64,000 nt of DNA from Tulasnella sp. 424 (GCA_019633425.1 WSUB01000055.1:1-64000), one strand, 5' to 3'. Shown: positions 11,862 through 25,207, counted from the stretch's first letter. Translations and numbers: made by a program. Notes: generated by a model not told the origin, from the sequence alone.

Positions 11862-13570
11862 TAAGTTCTTTATCGACCTTATATGTTCCAAAGATTTGTC
11901 CTCTGTGTCTATGTACATATGTACGTCTGTATGGACCGCATGTAGTAGCTTAAACTTCTCTCGATGTATGTGCGCCAGTCTATGTAACATAAGATAACTG
12001 TCACGCATCAGTGCTAAGAAGGCTTCTGGACGATGCTCGTGGTCGGGGATGGCTCATTCTGGCAACTCACGGAGACTTGGGGAAAGCAAGGCTTAAAATC
12101 TCACAAGGACTTGTTGACGACGAGAAACTACCCAGACCTCAATTTCTGTAAGCGTTTTCCGCATACTCTCTGTCATGAGTGCGCTATTAGATTGGTATCA
12201 TAAGATAAGGCTCTGGATCCACCTGGTCTATCACTCGAGCGCTGCATGCAGGCGGCTCAAGGTGGAGTTGATGCCCCAAAGGCTCGATGTGAACGCTCGT
12301 AGGGTTTCTGCCAAGATTCATTATCACCAATATTTAACTGACTGAGGTTACTGAGTCCTTGTCACTCGTTTCCGACGAGTCCGAGCACTCGTCTACACCG
12401 CGGTACAAAGTTAATCTCAGTCAGTCTCTCGTCGCAACAGAATGAGGGAAAATAAATATCCTAGCATTTTTTGCTACTTTTGAAATAAGGCTAGGTCAGG
12501 CGATCCAACCCGTGGGAGCGTTCGTGTCGAGTGGGTGTTGCAATTGCCTTTCCTGTCAGAGAACACATGCATGCGTGATGCAAGTACGGCTGCTTCTCCG
12601 TAAGCTATCGCCGTTTCTCGTTAATAAGCGCGCGCGATCCTTTCTTCATTTGGTAAAGTGTGAATTGTGATGCAAGGCGGTGCTTCTGTGAGCAAGGGGG
12701 GAGGGTGGAGGTAGAGCTGGTGGATCTGCATGGGCTGTTATACGCTCGCGAGCTCGCACGTAGTATACGTCCTCATCCGCCTCGAGGTATCCTTCAAGAC
12801 ATTTCCCCCTCTGTAGTCCTGAGTTGGCGCTGAGCGAGTGACGGGAGTTAAATGTCGATGTTTTTAGTATAGCGTCGGACGTATAGCAGGCGCATGGTTT
12901 GACCTTTTTTCATATTTCCCGAGGCTTAGTCCGGAGTCGCCCGGTGGCTCTGTTCTGAAAGGTGATGAGTGATCATTGGCAAAAAAGTGGGTGAGACTAT
13001 TATGTAACCCCAGTTGGAAAAGGTCTTCGCGTCGGTGTGCGAGCGGTCCGAGGATTATATAACGACGCGGTCAGCTCTATGAGAGCCGTTGTTCGTCGTG
13101 TACGGTATGTGTATTAGTTACTCGCTACGGCGGCTCTGCACACAGTGCACCGGCTGAGCCTCGAAAGACATTTTATAAAGTGTATCAGGTTGTATCGTTG
13201 ATCCGTGGATCTTGTATAAGCATACCGCATGTCAGACTTACCCATCGGAAGGACGCACCCCGAAAGACGGGTACAAGGACGACGCCAATGTTCGACATAA
13301 GCGGACAATCAACAAACAGAAAAAATTAGTTCTTTCGCTCTGTTCGCTCCAATTGAGATCGTGCAGCAGATGAAGACGTCGACATGGAATGTGTGGTCCA
13401 TGTGGGAATGGGAAATGAGAGCCAAGACTGGCCTTTCTCCTCGCTATATTCGATACGGGCTGAATGGCACCACACGACCGATCCATCCTGCGGATTCCAA
13501 AAACAGAGAATAATGCCGGGGAAAAAGGAATGGTGGCGCGGCCGGCGCATCGTTACGTGGAGTGTGTAAA

Positions 13571-13774
13571 ATGAAACGACGCGTCGGCCGGGTTTTTACT
13601 GTCTGGGTCAGAGTCGAGGATATCAGTCACCCCATAAGATCGCATCGGTCGTTTCATTCCAGGGATGGGATGCACCTCACGATCTCCGCGCGGATCCAGG
13701 AGGGGAAAATTTTCATTATTTGCGCCTCGCATGCGCACGTACCGTTGGGTGGTCAAAGCGAGAAGCGGTACTGA
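13571..13774 (+). other. Recurrent small open frame in spacer (67 codons)
   Basis: Starts MKRRVGRVFTVWVRVEDI and ends GGQSEKRY. Related frames occur at the same place in three other spacers. No known domain. Whether it is translated is unknown. Confidence 0.2.
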
Positions 13775-15272
13775 GATTGGGTGGTTTGACTTTAGACGCT
13801 AATGTAGTTGGGCGGTGTTGACGGAGGAGAGAAAGGGAGGGAAGGCTACTTATGAATGGGTATAACAGGGTTAAGAGTGGCAAGCAAGCGAGCTAGATAA
13901 AGCGAAGAGATAAAGAGAAGAGATAAAAAGGGCGCGGTTAAGGTAAATGACACGGGACATGATTTTGCCTCATCTGACTAAAATAGGTTCATGGCTATCA
14001 AGAACGTCTTACTCGGGGAGCGGGTATTAAAGCGAAGGGAAGGGATGTGATGAAAATTCTCGATAAGCACGCATCGTAAAGGTTGATGTGAGTACCGGAT
14101 CCGGACTTGGCTGTCGGATAGAGGAGAGAAGGAGCGAGATGACGTAACGAAGCAAAAAGCGCCTTCGTTCGCGCTGAACAAACGGTCTTCAAGCAAGTCA
14201 AAGTATTCTTCATTAGCTGCGTATGTGAGGTCGGAATGCGACGCCAGCTCCAACTAATCACACAAGATTTTACTTTGCCGCCAACGGCGGAGGGAGCGCG
14301 GCCGGCAGATGGTTAGTTCAGTGAGATATACGTGTCCGCACACGGGCAAGTTGGATTGAAGAGGGAGTGCAAGAGGATGGCGTCAAGGTTTGGAGTTGTA
14401 CGTGGAAGCAATATTAATGGCGTCATACGATGACGAAGTTGAAGTACGCATTCCCGTCGTGGAAGATGCCCACTTGTCTCGATTCGGTCGTCAGCCGAGA
14501 GGTGTGGCTTCGGCTTGCTACCTTCTCGTCGTAAAAGGGTTGTGGGGTTGGGGGACAATATTTGCGTGTGCCGCCGGATGATGAGTGGGAAGACGTCGAG
14601 AGATAAACGCGGGTCTGGGCGGGTCCTCACTAGAAAGTACTTTCACAACTTTGGGTGCACTTCCATACCCCCGGACACGATTACATAATGTTCTCCCTTT
14701 ACACTTTATGGCGACAAGTTACATATTCAATTGGTCGTTACGATGCAAGCTTACGTACAGCAAAGGATTAATATATCACGCCCTACATAGTTTATATACC
14801 TTATCTCCTCCTCCCCGCCATCTGCTGAGAAAATCTGGACTTAACCTAAAATCCCTTCATCAGCCGAGGCCGAGTCTGGGTAATACGGAGATCAAGTCAC
14901 CTTCCAGCTCAAATGTCAGCGTTTGGGGGACTGACCGGGATGACAAAGTGTCCACCCTATCGACCAACAGGTCGGCATTCTCGGCAGACGAACCAAAACA
15001 TTTGCCCGTGTGATGCCTTTTAGAGAAAAGTTGTTCTCCGGTCTGAGCTGCTGTCACCATAAGTGCACGAGTACTGGCTTGGAGAGTGCAGGGTGGGCGA
15101 TTATCTGTTTGGCGACCGCAATACATGACGGCCTGACCCGCTCCCCGCTAAAATATCACCCGGTGCGCAGCGGAACAAAAGTTCATAAATTGCGAGTCCA
15201 TTGCTATATCGAAAGGTCAAGGGAATCTGACCCGGAGCGAAGCTCGGCCGCTCTCATCGCTGGGATTAAGGG

Positions 15273-15292
15273 GTAAGCCTGTGAAATCGGGC
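15273..15292 (+). promoter_or_regulatory. Array upstream motif, copy 4
   Basis: GTAAGCCTGTGAAATCGGGC, one mismatch, 155 bp before the ATG (the longest spacing in the set). Confidence 0.45.
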
Positions 15293-15427
15293 ATGGCGGA
15301 GGCTGGCCGAGATTTAGGTAATCGGGAGGGAACGTGCTGCCTATATCATTGCTCGACGCAGCACAACCGCCCACCAACTTCACTTGGCAGCATCCTCAAA
15401 CGCAACGAATAGACAGTATTAAGAGCA

Positions 15428-18015
15428 ATGTCCCGAATGGAAGATGCGGAAAGATGGCGTGCTAGAGCAGAAGCAGTGGTCCGTCTGGCCGGTCCAATCT
15501 AGAATCTCTCCATTGGCATGTCTCTTCCTTCCAGGATGAGGAATTCGAAAAACTCGAAATATTCCATATTAACAGTCGTAGAATTGTTCTAGTCGACGAA
15601 AACTTCGAGCGCTCGGGGGGTTATGGTCTCGTTCGACAGGCTGAACTCCATCACTCGGCCTATCTCCCCGCGTGGCTTGCCTCTCGTCGATACGGCCCAC
15701 CGCAGTTAATCGCCATCAAACAGATCAAGATATCAACAGCCGACGTTATGGCGACCGTGAAACGAGTAAGGTTGAATCCTCTTATTGCTTCCAGACAGCT
15801 AACCTCGATCCTGTCCGGGCGTTCACCAAGGAGGTGTTGGTGTGGTCCAAGCTAGGGTCACATCCAGGAATCGCCAAGTTTATCGGGTTCCACGCCGACT
15901 TCAAACGCAGGGAAGCCTGGCTACTTTCGCCATGGGAGCCCAATGGGAATATTAGTGAATTCACCCAGGCACGCAACCTTGAGGTCCCTGAAAAGCTGTC
16001 GTTGGTATGTCGTGCCGGAGATTCTACAGTTATTAACCCAGCGTACTAATTCCGTCTTCTTAGGTATACGATACAATCGATGCGTTAACCTTCCTTCACG
16101 GACTTGACCCGCCTGTCTGCCATGGAGATATTAAATCCGTAAGGCAGACCTTCTCGGACTTTGGTCGAGTTGCTGATACCACTTCCTTTCAAGGCGAACG
16201 TTTTGGTCAACGCCAAGTACAAAGCCGTTCTATGCGACTTTGGTCTCGCACGACTTCTGGAAGACAGCGGTTTTGGGAGACTGGAGACGTCGACAGGCTT
16301 CAAAGGGTCTATACGTTGGTGCAGTCCCGAAGTCATCGATGGCAAACCACGCGCACCTACTGGCGACGTGTATTCTTGGGCCTGGCTGGTTTGGGAGGTT
16401 CGTATCTCCATCATTTCCTAAACCATGCTTTATAGTAACATAACGTCTATGGGTTGCAGATAATGACGGGGAAGCTGCCCTACGAAGGGACGTCTGCGGA
16501 CTATTCTATCATACGCCAGATCTTCGAAAGTCCTTGTCCTCAAGTTGGTGGAGAGTCTCGGCTTAGTGACTGTCTCCAGGTTTGGGAGCTTATGACGAGG
16601 TGTTGGAAAGTCGATCCTCAACATCGACCAATTGCCAGTATGTGTAAGACCACAGTAACGTATCTTGTACGTATCTCCGTTACCTTTCATCAACGCATAA
16701 CAACCCTAACCTTCACATACGTCAACAGCCCCGCTGCCCTCCTATGCCCGAGAACCCGGGCGATCAGACACGTTCGGCTGAACTTTTGGAGAACCTCGGC
16801 GACCTCGAGAGCTGGAAAGGAAACCCTGAAGGGAGCTTTGCATATCTCAACGAGGCCATGTGTCTATACCGTGCGGCTGCTGATACGAGGGGCCTTGCCA
16901 GCGTTCTTCGGAAGCAAGCTGCCGCGGCATATCGTCATGGGGACTTTGGCGAAGGCATCAGGACCGCAACTACCGCCCTGGAGCACTTTAGGAACCTCAA
17001 CGATCCCCTTGGGATCGCGGATGCCTCCTTCTGGCTAGGAACTTCGCTCATGACGCGAGACGAGAATGCGGCGCTGCCAATCCTGCGCGAAAGCCTAGAA
17101 ATCTGCCGAACGCATGGAAATGACGTCGGCGCAGCGCGATGCCTAGTTGATATAGCCGAGATTCTTAGGTATCAGGGGCGGGAACGGGAGGCGCTTTCGA
17201 CATTGGACGAAGCCGTGGAAATTGCGTCCCGGTCAGGCGACCAATTGGGATTAGCGAGGGCGCTTGCAATCCTCGGAATCACACACATCGACCTCTCCGA
17301 TTTTGTCAAGGCTACCGAGGCCCTTTCGGAGGCTAATACAATCGCTCGGAACATTGGGTGGGACGAGGGTTCAATCAATTGTTTATTACAAATGGGAGTC
17401 ATCAAGACGCAGTCCGAGGATTATCGTGAAGCCGAAGAGCTTTTTCAAGAGTCGATTTCAATAGCTCGGCGCAAGAGGGAGCGGTGGGGGCTAGCACGGG
17501 CGCTCGCCGAGTTCGGGAAATGCCTCCAAGAGCAGTGGAAACTCGACGAAGCAGCTCCAGTATTGGAGGAATCCTGCCTGTTGCTTCAAGCACTGTCGCA
17601 ACACAGGGACTCGCGTATAGTGGCCAGGCAACTGACGAAATTGAGAAATAGCCAAGGTGAATGGGACAAGGCACTCTTCTGGTACGATCACATCATTGCT
17701 ATTCATCGTGCTCAACGAGATCAGGAGAAATTAGCGGGAAGCTTGGTAGAGAAGGGAGAGACCCTGGTGCGGGCGAGACGATACGACGAGGCGGCCTTAC
17801 ATTTCGAAGCCGCCATCGTCATTCGGATGGAGACCGGATCTCGATATAGTTACCGTCGGATCCGGGAAAGCTTGGGTGCTATTCCGAAGGCGGCCATGAA
17901 GTGGGAAAGGCGGTTACCTCTTCTGTGCGACGTGAAGAGACTGCAACGGCGACTGCCACAGCTTGTCACCCCCAGTCTCAAGCTTCCGATCCCTTTCACC
18001 CACCGAGACGTTTGA
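15428..18015 (+). CDS. TKL-type protein kinase with TPR repeats, array copy 4 (damaged splice site)
   Basis: Exons by homology: 15428-15478, 15535-15765, 15819-16004, 16064-16138, 16194-16397, 16460-16666, 16729-18015; 746 residues. The intron 2 acceptor, CAG in the other copies (TAG in copy 5), reads CGG at 15,816-15,818, so normal splicing there should fail. Retaining the 53-nt intron would shift the frame. Splicing to the next AAG (15,828-15,830) would keep frame and drop only the four residues AFTK, leaving the alpha-C glutamate. The rest of the kinase is intact (SGGYGLV loop, IAIKQIK, CHGDIKS, CDFGLA, WCSPE). The TPR exon is open, with an enlarged last unit (TGSRYSYRRIRES). Confidence 0.75.
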
Positions 18016-19169
18016 TACGTTTTATATTGGAAATGTAGGTTCCAATAAGACTCGTCTTTTGTGTCTATGTACCTATGTATGGATCGCATGTAGTCGTTTA
18101 AACTTTTCTTAGTGTATGTGCGCCAGTCGATGTAGCATAGGACAACTATCATATATTAGTACCAGGAAGGTTTCCGGACGACACTCGTGGTCAGGAGTGG
18201 CTCATCTCGGGAGCTCACGGAGACTTAGGAAAGTAAGGCTTAAAATCTCACAAGTCGTTGACGACGAGAAACGACCAGACCTCAGTTCTTGTAAGCAATG
18301 ATGGCGGTTTTTCGCATGCCCTCTGTCATAACTGTGGTATTAGACTGATACCATAAGATAAGGCTCCGTATCTACTTGGTCTAACTTGAGCGATGCATGC
18401 TAGCGGCTCAAGGCGGAGTTGGTACCCCAAAGGCTTGATGTGAACGCCTGTAGGGTTTGCGTCGGGATTCATTATGACCAATAGTTCGCTGACTGAGATG
18501 ACCAAGCCCGTCTCACTCATGTAACATCTGGTCATCGTTTTCGACGAGCCCGAGTACTCGTCTAGCTCACGGACCGAACGGTACAAAGTTAACCTCGCGT
18601 ATATTCTTTTCGCCCTCGGTCCGTCGTCACGATAGAGCGGGACAAACTAATTATCCTAGCATGTTGTGCTGCCTTTAAAATACGGCGAGGTTAGGCCGAT
18701 TTACTCCGTGTTAGCGTTCGTGTCGAGTGAGTGTTGCCTTTGCTGTGAGGGCGCACATGCGTGAAGCAGGCACGGCTGTTTCTTCCCTGCTTCTCCGTAA
18801 GCTATCGGCGGCTCTTGCTGATAAGCGCGCCAATCTCCTCGTTTGTTGAAATGCGAGTTGTGATACATGGCAGTGCTTCTGTGAGCAGGGGGTAGAGGTA
18901 GGGCTGATGGATCTGCATGGCGCTGTTGAGCTCGTACGTATTATACATCCTCATCTGCCTCAAGGTGTCCTTCAAGACGTTTTCCCCTTTGTAGTCCTGA
19001 GTTGGGGCTGATCGAATTCACGGTCGTCGAATGTCGAAATTTTGCTAATGGCGTCGGACCTGTTGCAGGCGCGGCGTTTTTGCCCCTTTTCATATTTCCA
19101 AGGCTTAGTCCGGGCTCGCCCGATGGCTCTGTTCTGTAGGGTGATGGCTATTGGCGAAAGGAAAATCGA
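18016..19169. repeat. Truncated spacer between copies 4 and 5
   Basis: Contains the 3' half of the long spacer: shared 3' block (about 18,060), CCCCAAAGGCTTGATGTGAA (18,424) and CCTCAAGACG-type blocks (18,950). It continues beyond 19,169 to about 19,335, where it joins directly to the middle of exon 2 of copy 5. The whole promoter-proximal half, including the upstream motif, is missing. Confidence 0.6.
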
Positions 19170-21680
19170 GTGAGACTATTAAGCCCAATCGGAAAAGCTT
19201 TGATCGTTGTCCGGTCCGAGGATTACAAAAGACGCGGTCTGCTCTGTGAGACCTGGTGTTCGCGGCGTACGGCATGCATAAATACAACGCACCTACCCTA
19301 CCCCACCAAAGTTGTATTTAGTCTGCCCCCGGGAGACTATCATCACTTCGCCTATCTCCCCGAGTGGCTTGCCTCTCGTCGATACGGCCCACCGCAGTTA
19401 GTCGCCGTCAAACAGATCAAAATATCAGCGGTCGACAATATGACGACCCTGAAACGAGTAAGTTTAGGTCCTCTTATTGCATCCAGACAGCTCACTTCGA
19501 TTCTGTTTAGGCGTTCACCAAGGAGGTGCTGGTGTGGTCGAATTTGGGGTCGCATCCGGGAATCGCCAAATTTCTCGGGTTCTACGCGGACTTCAAACGC
19601 AAGGAAGCCTGGTTACTCTCACCATGGGAGCCCAATGGGAATATAAGTGAATTCACCCGTGCACGCAAACTCGAGGTTCCTGAAAAGCTATCGTTGGTGC
19701 GTCTTGCCGGAAATTCCGTGGTCATTAGCCCACCTTGCTTATTCTGCATTTTTAGGTATACGATACCATTGATGCATTGACTTTCCTTCACGGACTTGAC
19801 CCACCAGTTTGCCATGGAGACATCAAATCCGTAAGCCAGACATTCCCGAACTGGATCTGGTGGCTGATTGCATTACGTTTCAAGGCTAATGTCCTGGTCA
19901 GCGCCAACTACAAAGCCCTCTTCTGCGATTTTGGCCTGGCACGACCTCTTGAAGATAGCGGTTTCGGAAGATTGGAGACGTCAACAGGCTTCAAAGGGTC
20001 GATTCGCTGGTGCAGTCCCGAAGTTCTCAATGGCGAACCGCGCGGACCAACCAGTGGCGTGTATTCATGGGCCTGGCTGGTTTGGGAGGTCCGTACCTTG
20101 ACCATCCCTTGTATTGTGATCGAATAACTTAACATCTTTGGACTGCAGAGTATGACGGGACAACTCCCCTATGAGGGGGCGCCTGCAGACTACGTTATCA
20201 TGCGCCAAATCTTTGAAAGTCCTCGTCCCCAAGTTGATGGAGAGTCTCGCCTAAGCGACTGTCTTCAGGTTTGGGAGCTTATGACGAGGTGTTGGAAAGT
20301 TACCCCCCAACATCGACCAACGGCCAGGATGTGTAAGACCACAGTTACGTATCTTGTAAGTATCCCTGGCACCTTTTATCGACGCATAACACCCCTAACT
20401 TTCACGTATATCAACAGCCCCGCTGCTCTCCTTCGCCCAAGAACCCGGATCATCAGACACGTTCGGCCGAACTTTTGGAGAACCTTGGTGCCCTCGAGAG
20501 CTGGAAAGGAAACTCCGAGGAGAGCTTTGCATATCTCAATGAGGCCATGGGCCTGTACCGTGCAGCAGCAGATACGAGGGGCATAGCGAGCGTACTTCGG
20601 AAGCAAGCTGCCGCGGCATATAACCATTCGGACTATGACGAAGCCGTTAGGACGGCGACTACCGCCCTCGACCACTGTAGGAACCTCAACGATTCTCTTG
20701 GGATCGCGGATGCCTCCTACTGGCTAGGATGTTCGCTTTATATGCGAGACGAGGATGCGGCCCTGCCGATCCTGCGCGAAAGCCTAGAAATCTGCCGAAC
20801 GCATGAAAACAGCGTCGGTGCAGCGCGATGCCTAGAGAGAATAGGCGAGATTCATAGATTTCAGTGGCGGGAACTGGAGGCGCTATCCACACTGGGCGAA
20901 GCCGTGGAAGTTGCGGCCCAGTCAGGCGACCAATTGGGAGTGGCGAGGGCGCTTGTAATCATCGGAATCACGCACTTCGACCTTTCTGATCTTGTCAAGG
21001 CTACCGAGGTCCTTTCGGAGGCCAATACAATCGCTCGGAACATTGGGTGGGACGAGGGTTTAATCAATTCTTTATGGCAAATGGGAAGCATCAAGACGCG
21101 GTCCGCGGATTATGGTGAAGCTGAAGAGCTTTTTCAAGAGTCGATTTCAATTGCTCGGCAGAAGAGGGTGCGGTGGGGGCTAGCACGGGCGCTTTGGGAG
21201 TTCGGAAAATGCGTCCAGGAGCAGTCAAAACTCGACGAAGCAGCTCCAGCATTGGAGGAAGCCTGCCTGCTGTATCAAGCACTGTCACAGCACGAGGAGT
21301 CGCTTAGGGTGGCTTCTATCCTGACGGGATTGAGAAGTAGCCAAGGTGAATGGGACAAGGCACTCTTCTGGTATGATCACATCATTGCTATTCACCGTGG
21401 TCAACGAGATCAGGGGAACTTAGCGGAAAGCTTGGAGGAGAAGGGGGACACCCTGGTGAAGGCGGCATTACATTTCGAAGCCGCCATGGTCGCTCGCATG
21501 GAGAACGGACGTTATTACGGTTGGGTCCAAAAGAGGTTGAGCGCCATTCCAAAGACGGCCATGAAGTGGGAAAGGCGGTTACCTCTGTTGTGCGATGTGA
21601 CGAGACTCCAACGACGACTGCCACAACTTGTCACCGCCAGTCTCAAACTTCAGATCACTTTCACCCACCGAGACGCTTGA
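19170..21680 (+). CDS. 5'-truncated kinase-TPR gene, array copy 5, probable pseudokinase
   Basis: Exon 1 and the first half of exon 2, including the glycine loop, are deleted; spacer DNA joins exon 2 near 19,340 at HHFAYLPEW. An ATG inside the spacer (19,170, MRLLSPIGKAL) stays open into exon 2 in the correct frame, so a chimeric N terminus is possible. Exons then: 19170-19457, 19511-19696, 19756-19830, 19885-20088, 20149-20355, 20418-21680; 740 residues in this model. The beta-3 lysine, HGD and DFG remain. The alpha-F aspartate of DVYSW is glycine (SGVYSW), an invariant structural residue in active kinases. Six codons (ERYDEA) are missing from TPR 9. Without a glycine loop and usual promoter it is likely inactive as a kinase or silent, though the TPR frame is open. 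Confidence 0.65.
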
Positions 21681-23461
21681 TACGTTTTATTTCGGTCATG
21701 TAGATTCCAATAAGATTTGTTCTCTGCGTCTATGTACGTCTGTATGGATCGCATGTAGTAGCTTAAACCTCTCTCCGTGTATGTGTGTCAGTCTGTATAA
21801 CATAGGACAGATATACCGTATCAGTGCAAGGAAGGTTTGCAGACGATATTCATGTAAGGGATGGCTCATTCCGGCAACTCGCGGAGACTTAGGGGAATTA
21901 GCAAGACCCAAAATTTCACAAGGGACCTGTTGTTGACGGAGAAACGGCCATGATTTCAGTTCCTGTCAGCAATGATAGCCGTTTTCCGCGTGCTCTCTGT
22001 CATGAGTGTGCTATTACACTGATGCGATAAGAGAGGGTTCCGGATCTGCTTGGTCTATCACTCGAGCGCTGCACGCAGGCGGCTCAAGGCGGAGTTGATA
22101 CCCCAAAGGCTTAATGTCAACGTCTGTAAGGTTTGCGTTGGGATTCATTATGACCAATAGCTCACTGACTGAGGTGACCAAGCCCATCTCACTCGTGTAA
22201 TATCCGGTCATCGTTTCGACAAGTACGAGTACTCGTCTACCTCACGGACCGAACGGTACACAGTTAACCTCGCATTTATTCCTCTCTCCGTCGGTCCGTC
22301 GTCGCGATAGAATGAGAGAAACTAGATATCCTAGCATTTTTTGCTGCTTTTAAAACACGGTTAGGTTAGGCCGATCCAACCGGTGGTAGGGTTCGTGTCG
22401 AGTGGGTGCTGCCTTTCCTGTTAAAGCGTGCATTGCGTGATGCAGGTACGGCTGCTTCCTCTCTGCTTCTCCGTAACCTAACGGCGTCTCTCACTGATAA
22501 GCGGACCATACCCCCCCTTTCTTAAAATATGAATTGTGATACAAGGCAGTGCTTCTGTGAGCAGGGGCTGGAGGTAGGGCTGATGGATCTGCACGGCGCT
22601 ATAGGCTAATTGCGAGCTCGTACGTAGTACACATACGTCCTCATCTGCCTCGAGGTGTCCTTCAAGACGTTTTCCCCTTTGTAGTCCAGAGTCGGCGTTA
22701 ATCGAGTGATGGTCGTCGAATGTCGAGATTTTGCTAATGGCGTCGGACGTGTTGCAGGCACGGCGTTTTTGCCCTTTTTTCATATTTCCGAGGCTTAGTC
22801 CGGAATCGCCTGGTGGCTCGGTCATGAGTGACTATTGGCGGGAAGAGAACTGAGTGAGATTATTAACCCCGTTTGGAAAAGCTCTTCATCGTTGTGCGAA
22901 CGGTCCGAGGATTATATAACGACGCGGTCCGCGCGATGAGACCTGGCCTCCGTTGTGTACGGCATGTGGATTAGTTACTCGCTACGGCGGCTCTGCACAC
23001 AGTGCACCGGCCGAACCTTGAAAGACATTTTATAAGGTGCATTAGGTTGTATCGTTGATCCGTGGGTCTTGTATAAGCGTACCGCATGCCAGACTTACTC
23101 ATTAGAAGTGTGCATCCCAAAGGAAGGGTACAAAGAAGACGCAGTGACGAAAAGGACAACCAAACAAACAAAAAAATTAGGTCTTCCGCTTATTTTCTCT
23201 TTCGCTCCTTTAGCTCCAATTAAGATCGTTCGGCAGATGAAGTATGGTCCGTGTGGGGATGAGAAAAGAGAGACAAAGACCGAGGCCTTTCTCCTCGGTG
23301 GATGGGAGAAGAGAATGATCGACATGGGCTGAATGGCCTTCAACACCGCACATGATGGAAGGACCGACCCATCGTGCGGCTTCTGCGGCAAAAGCGATAA
23401 AAAATACGAGGAAAAAAGAATGGTGGCGCGGGCGGCGCATCATCACGTGGGAGGGCGTAAA

Positions 23462-23635
23462 ATGAAACGACGCGTCGGCCGGGTTTTGTCTATCTGGGTC
23501 AGGGTCGAGGAAATCAATCCACCACCCATAAGATCGCACCTCGCGATCTCCGCGCGGATCCAGGAGAGGAAATTTTTTGTTTTGTCTCGCTTTTTGCGCA
23601 TCCGTTTGGATGGTCAAAGCGAGAAGCGGTTCTGA
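23462..23635 (+). other. Recurrent small open frame in spacer (57 codons)
   Basis: MKRRVGRVLSIWVRVEEI start and GQSEKRF end, with an internal deletion relative to the copy at 13,571 that keeps frame. Confidence 0.2.
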
Positions 23636-25062
23636 GATTGGGTGGTTTGGCATTAGACGGGCGGCGTTAGGGATAAAGAGAAAAAGGGAGAGGAAGGGAA
23701 GGCTAATTACGAATGGGTGTAACAAGGTTAAGGATGGCAAGGGAGTGAGAGAGAGATAAAGAGAAGGGCGCGTTTTAAGGTAAATGGCACGGGTCCTGAT
23801 TTAGCCTCATCTGACTAAACTGCAACCCACTCAAGAAAGACACGTCTTACTCGGGGGAGCGGGTATTAAAAGCGAAGGGAAGAGATAGATGATAATTCTC
23901 GATAAGCCAGGGTGGATATGAGTGCTGGGAGGGACTTGGCGGTCGGCTACAAGAGGAGGGAGATAACGTAGCAAAAGCGCCTTGGACAAACGTTTTTGGA
24001 CGGGTTTAACTGGTTATCCGTTGCGTATGTGCGGTCGGAAGGCGACGCCGGCTCCAACTAAATCAACACACACAGTTTTACTTTGCAGTCGAACGGCGGA
24101 GGGAGCGCGGAGGGCAGGTGGTCAGGATATACGTGTCCGCACGATGGCGTCGAGGTTGAAGTTGTCTAGATAGAATCAATTGCGTCATACGATGACGATG
24201 GTGACCTTCTGCGATGGAAATCCCGAGTTACACGCTAGGCTGACTCGATTCTGTCGTCAGCGAGGGATATGGGGATACCTTCTCGTCGTAACGCCATCCC
24301 GGGTTGGGGGAGGGTGCACAATGTGTGGGTGGCTGCGGGGGACGGACGGGGAGCTCGAGGTTGACGCTGACTTTGGCTTCTTTGGGTGCTCTTCCATCCC
24401 ACCGGAAACAGGGTAGTGCCCTCCCGAGTAATATATTCTCTTTACACTTTGTGGTGATCATGATGATCAGTTACATATCCTCATGGACGTTACGAATCAC
24501 GATACAAGATGTATTGCAAAAGATTGATATATGCATATTCCACGTGCTCCCTACATTGTTTATATACCTTATTTCTTCCTCCACACCATCTACCGACAAA
24601 TTCTGGACTTGACCTAAACTCACTTCATGATAATGAGCTGAGGCTGACATCGGGCTCATTCGGAGATCAAGTCTCCTTCCAGCTCAAATGCCGCCAGAGC
24701 ATTTGGGGCTGACCGTGATAAAGTGTACATGTCCACCCCATCGACCAACAGGTCTGCATCCTCTGCAGACTAATCGACACTCATAGGAAAGTTGATCTCC
24801 AGTCTTGTTTTACGATCGGCAAGAACTGCTATCGCCATAAGTGCATGAGTACTGCAATACTGGCTTGGGAGAGCTCGGTCGGTCGTTATCTGTTGGCGAC
24901 CGGGATGCATGACGGCCTAGCCCGCTCCCCGCTAAAATATCGCCCAGTGCACAGCCGAACAAAAAGTTTATAATTTGTCAGTCCATTGTTGCATCGAGAG
25001 TTCGAGGGAATCTGAGCCTGAGCCGGAGCGAAGCTCGGCCGCGCTCGTCGTTCGATTAAGGG

Positions 25063-25082
25063 GTAAGCCTGCGAAATCGGGC
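25063..25082 (+). promoter_or_regulatory. Array upstream motif, copy 6
   Basis: Exact consensus GTAAGCCTGCGAAATCGGGC, 145 bp before the ATG. Confidence 0.5.
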
Positions 25083-25207
25083 ATGGCGGAGGTGTTGGCG
25101 ACCATGAGGGAACGTGCGGCCTAGCTTGTCACTCGACAGAGCACAACCACCCACCAACTTCACTTGGCAGCATCCGCAAACGCAACGAATAGACACGATT
25201 CAGAGTA

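Larger units (their letters stand above)
11862..15427. repeat. Long spacer between copies 3 and 4
   Basis: A full-length form of the array spacer. In order: shared 3' block (about 11,900-11,990), a block with CCCAAAGGCTCGATGTGAAC (12,276), the conserved CTCGAGGTATCCTTCAAGAC block (12,780), TATATAA at 13,056-13,062, a small open frame at 13,571, a block with GGGGAGCGGGTATTAAAGCG (14,016), and the promoter-proximal half (from 14,790). No protein family is recognised; the spacer as a whole recurs at 21,681, 27,797 and 37,453. Confidence 0.6.
21681..25207. repeat. Long spacer between copies 5 and 6
   Basis: Full-length spacer form with the same block order as 11,862-15,427: shared 3' block near 21,730, TATATAA at 22,913-22,919, small frame at 23,462, GGGGGAGCGGGTATTAAAAG near 23,852, TATACCTTATTTCTTCCTCC near 24,563, and the promoter-proximal half. 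No recognised gene on either strand. A 176-codon minus-strand frame (23,210-23,740) is broken by frameshifts in the sister spacers. Confidence 0.6.

Noticed and set aside
13326..13550. Spacer block considered as a transposon
   Set aside because: It recurs only as part of the whole duplicated spacer, with no terminal inverted repeats, target duplications or transposase that I could find.
23210..23740. 176-codon minus-strand frame in a spacer
   Set aside because: The same DNA in the spacers at 13,330, 29,200 and 39,100 breaks the frame repeatedly, so it is not under coding constraint.
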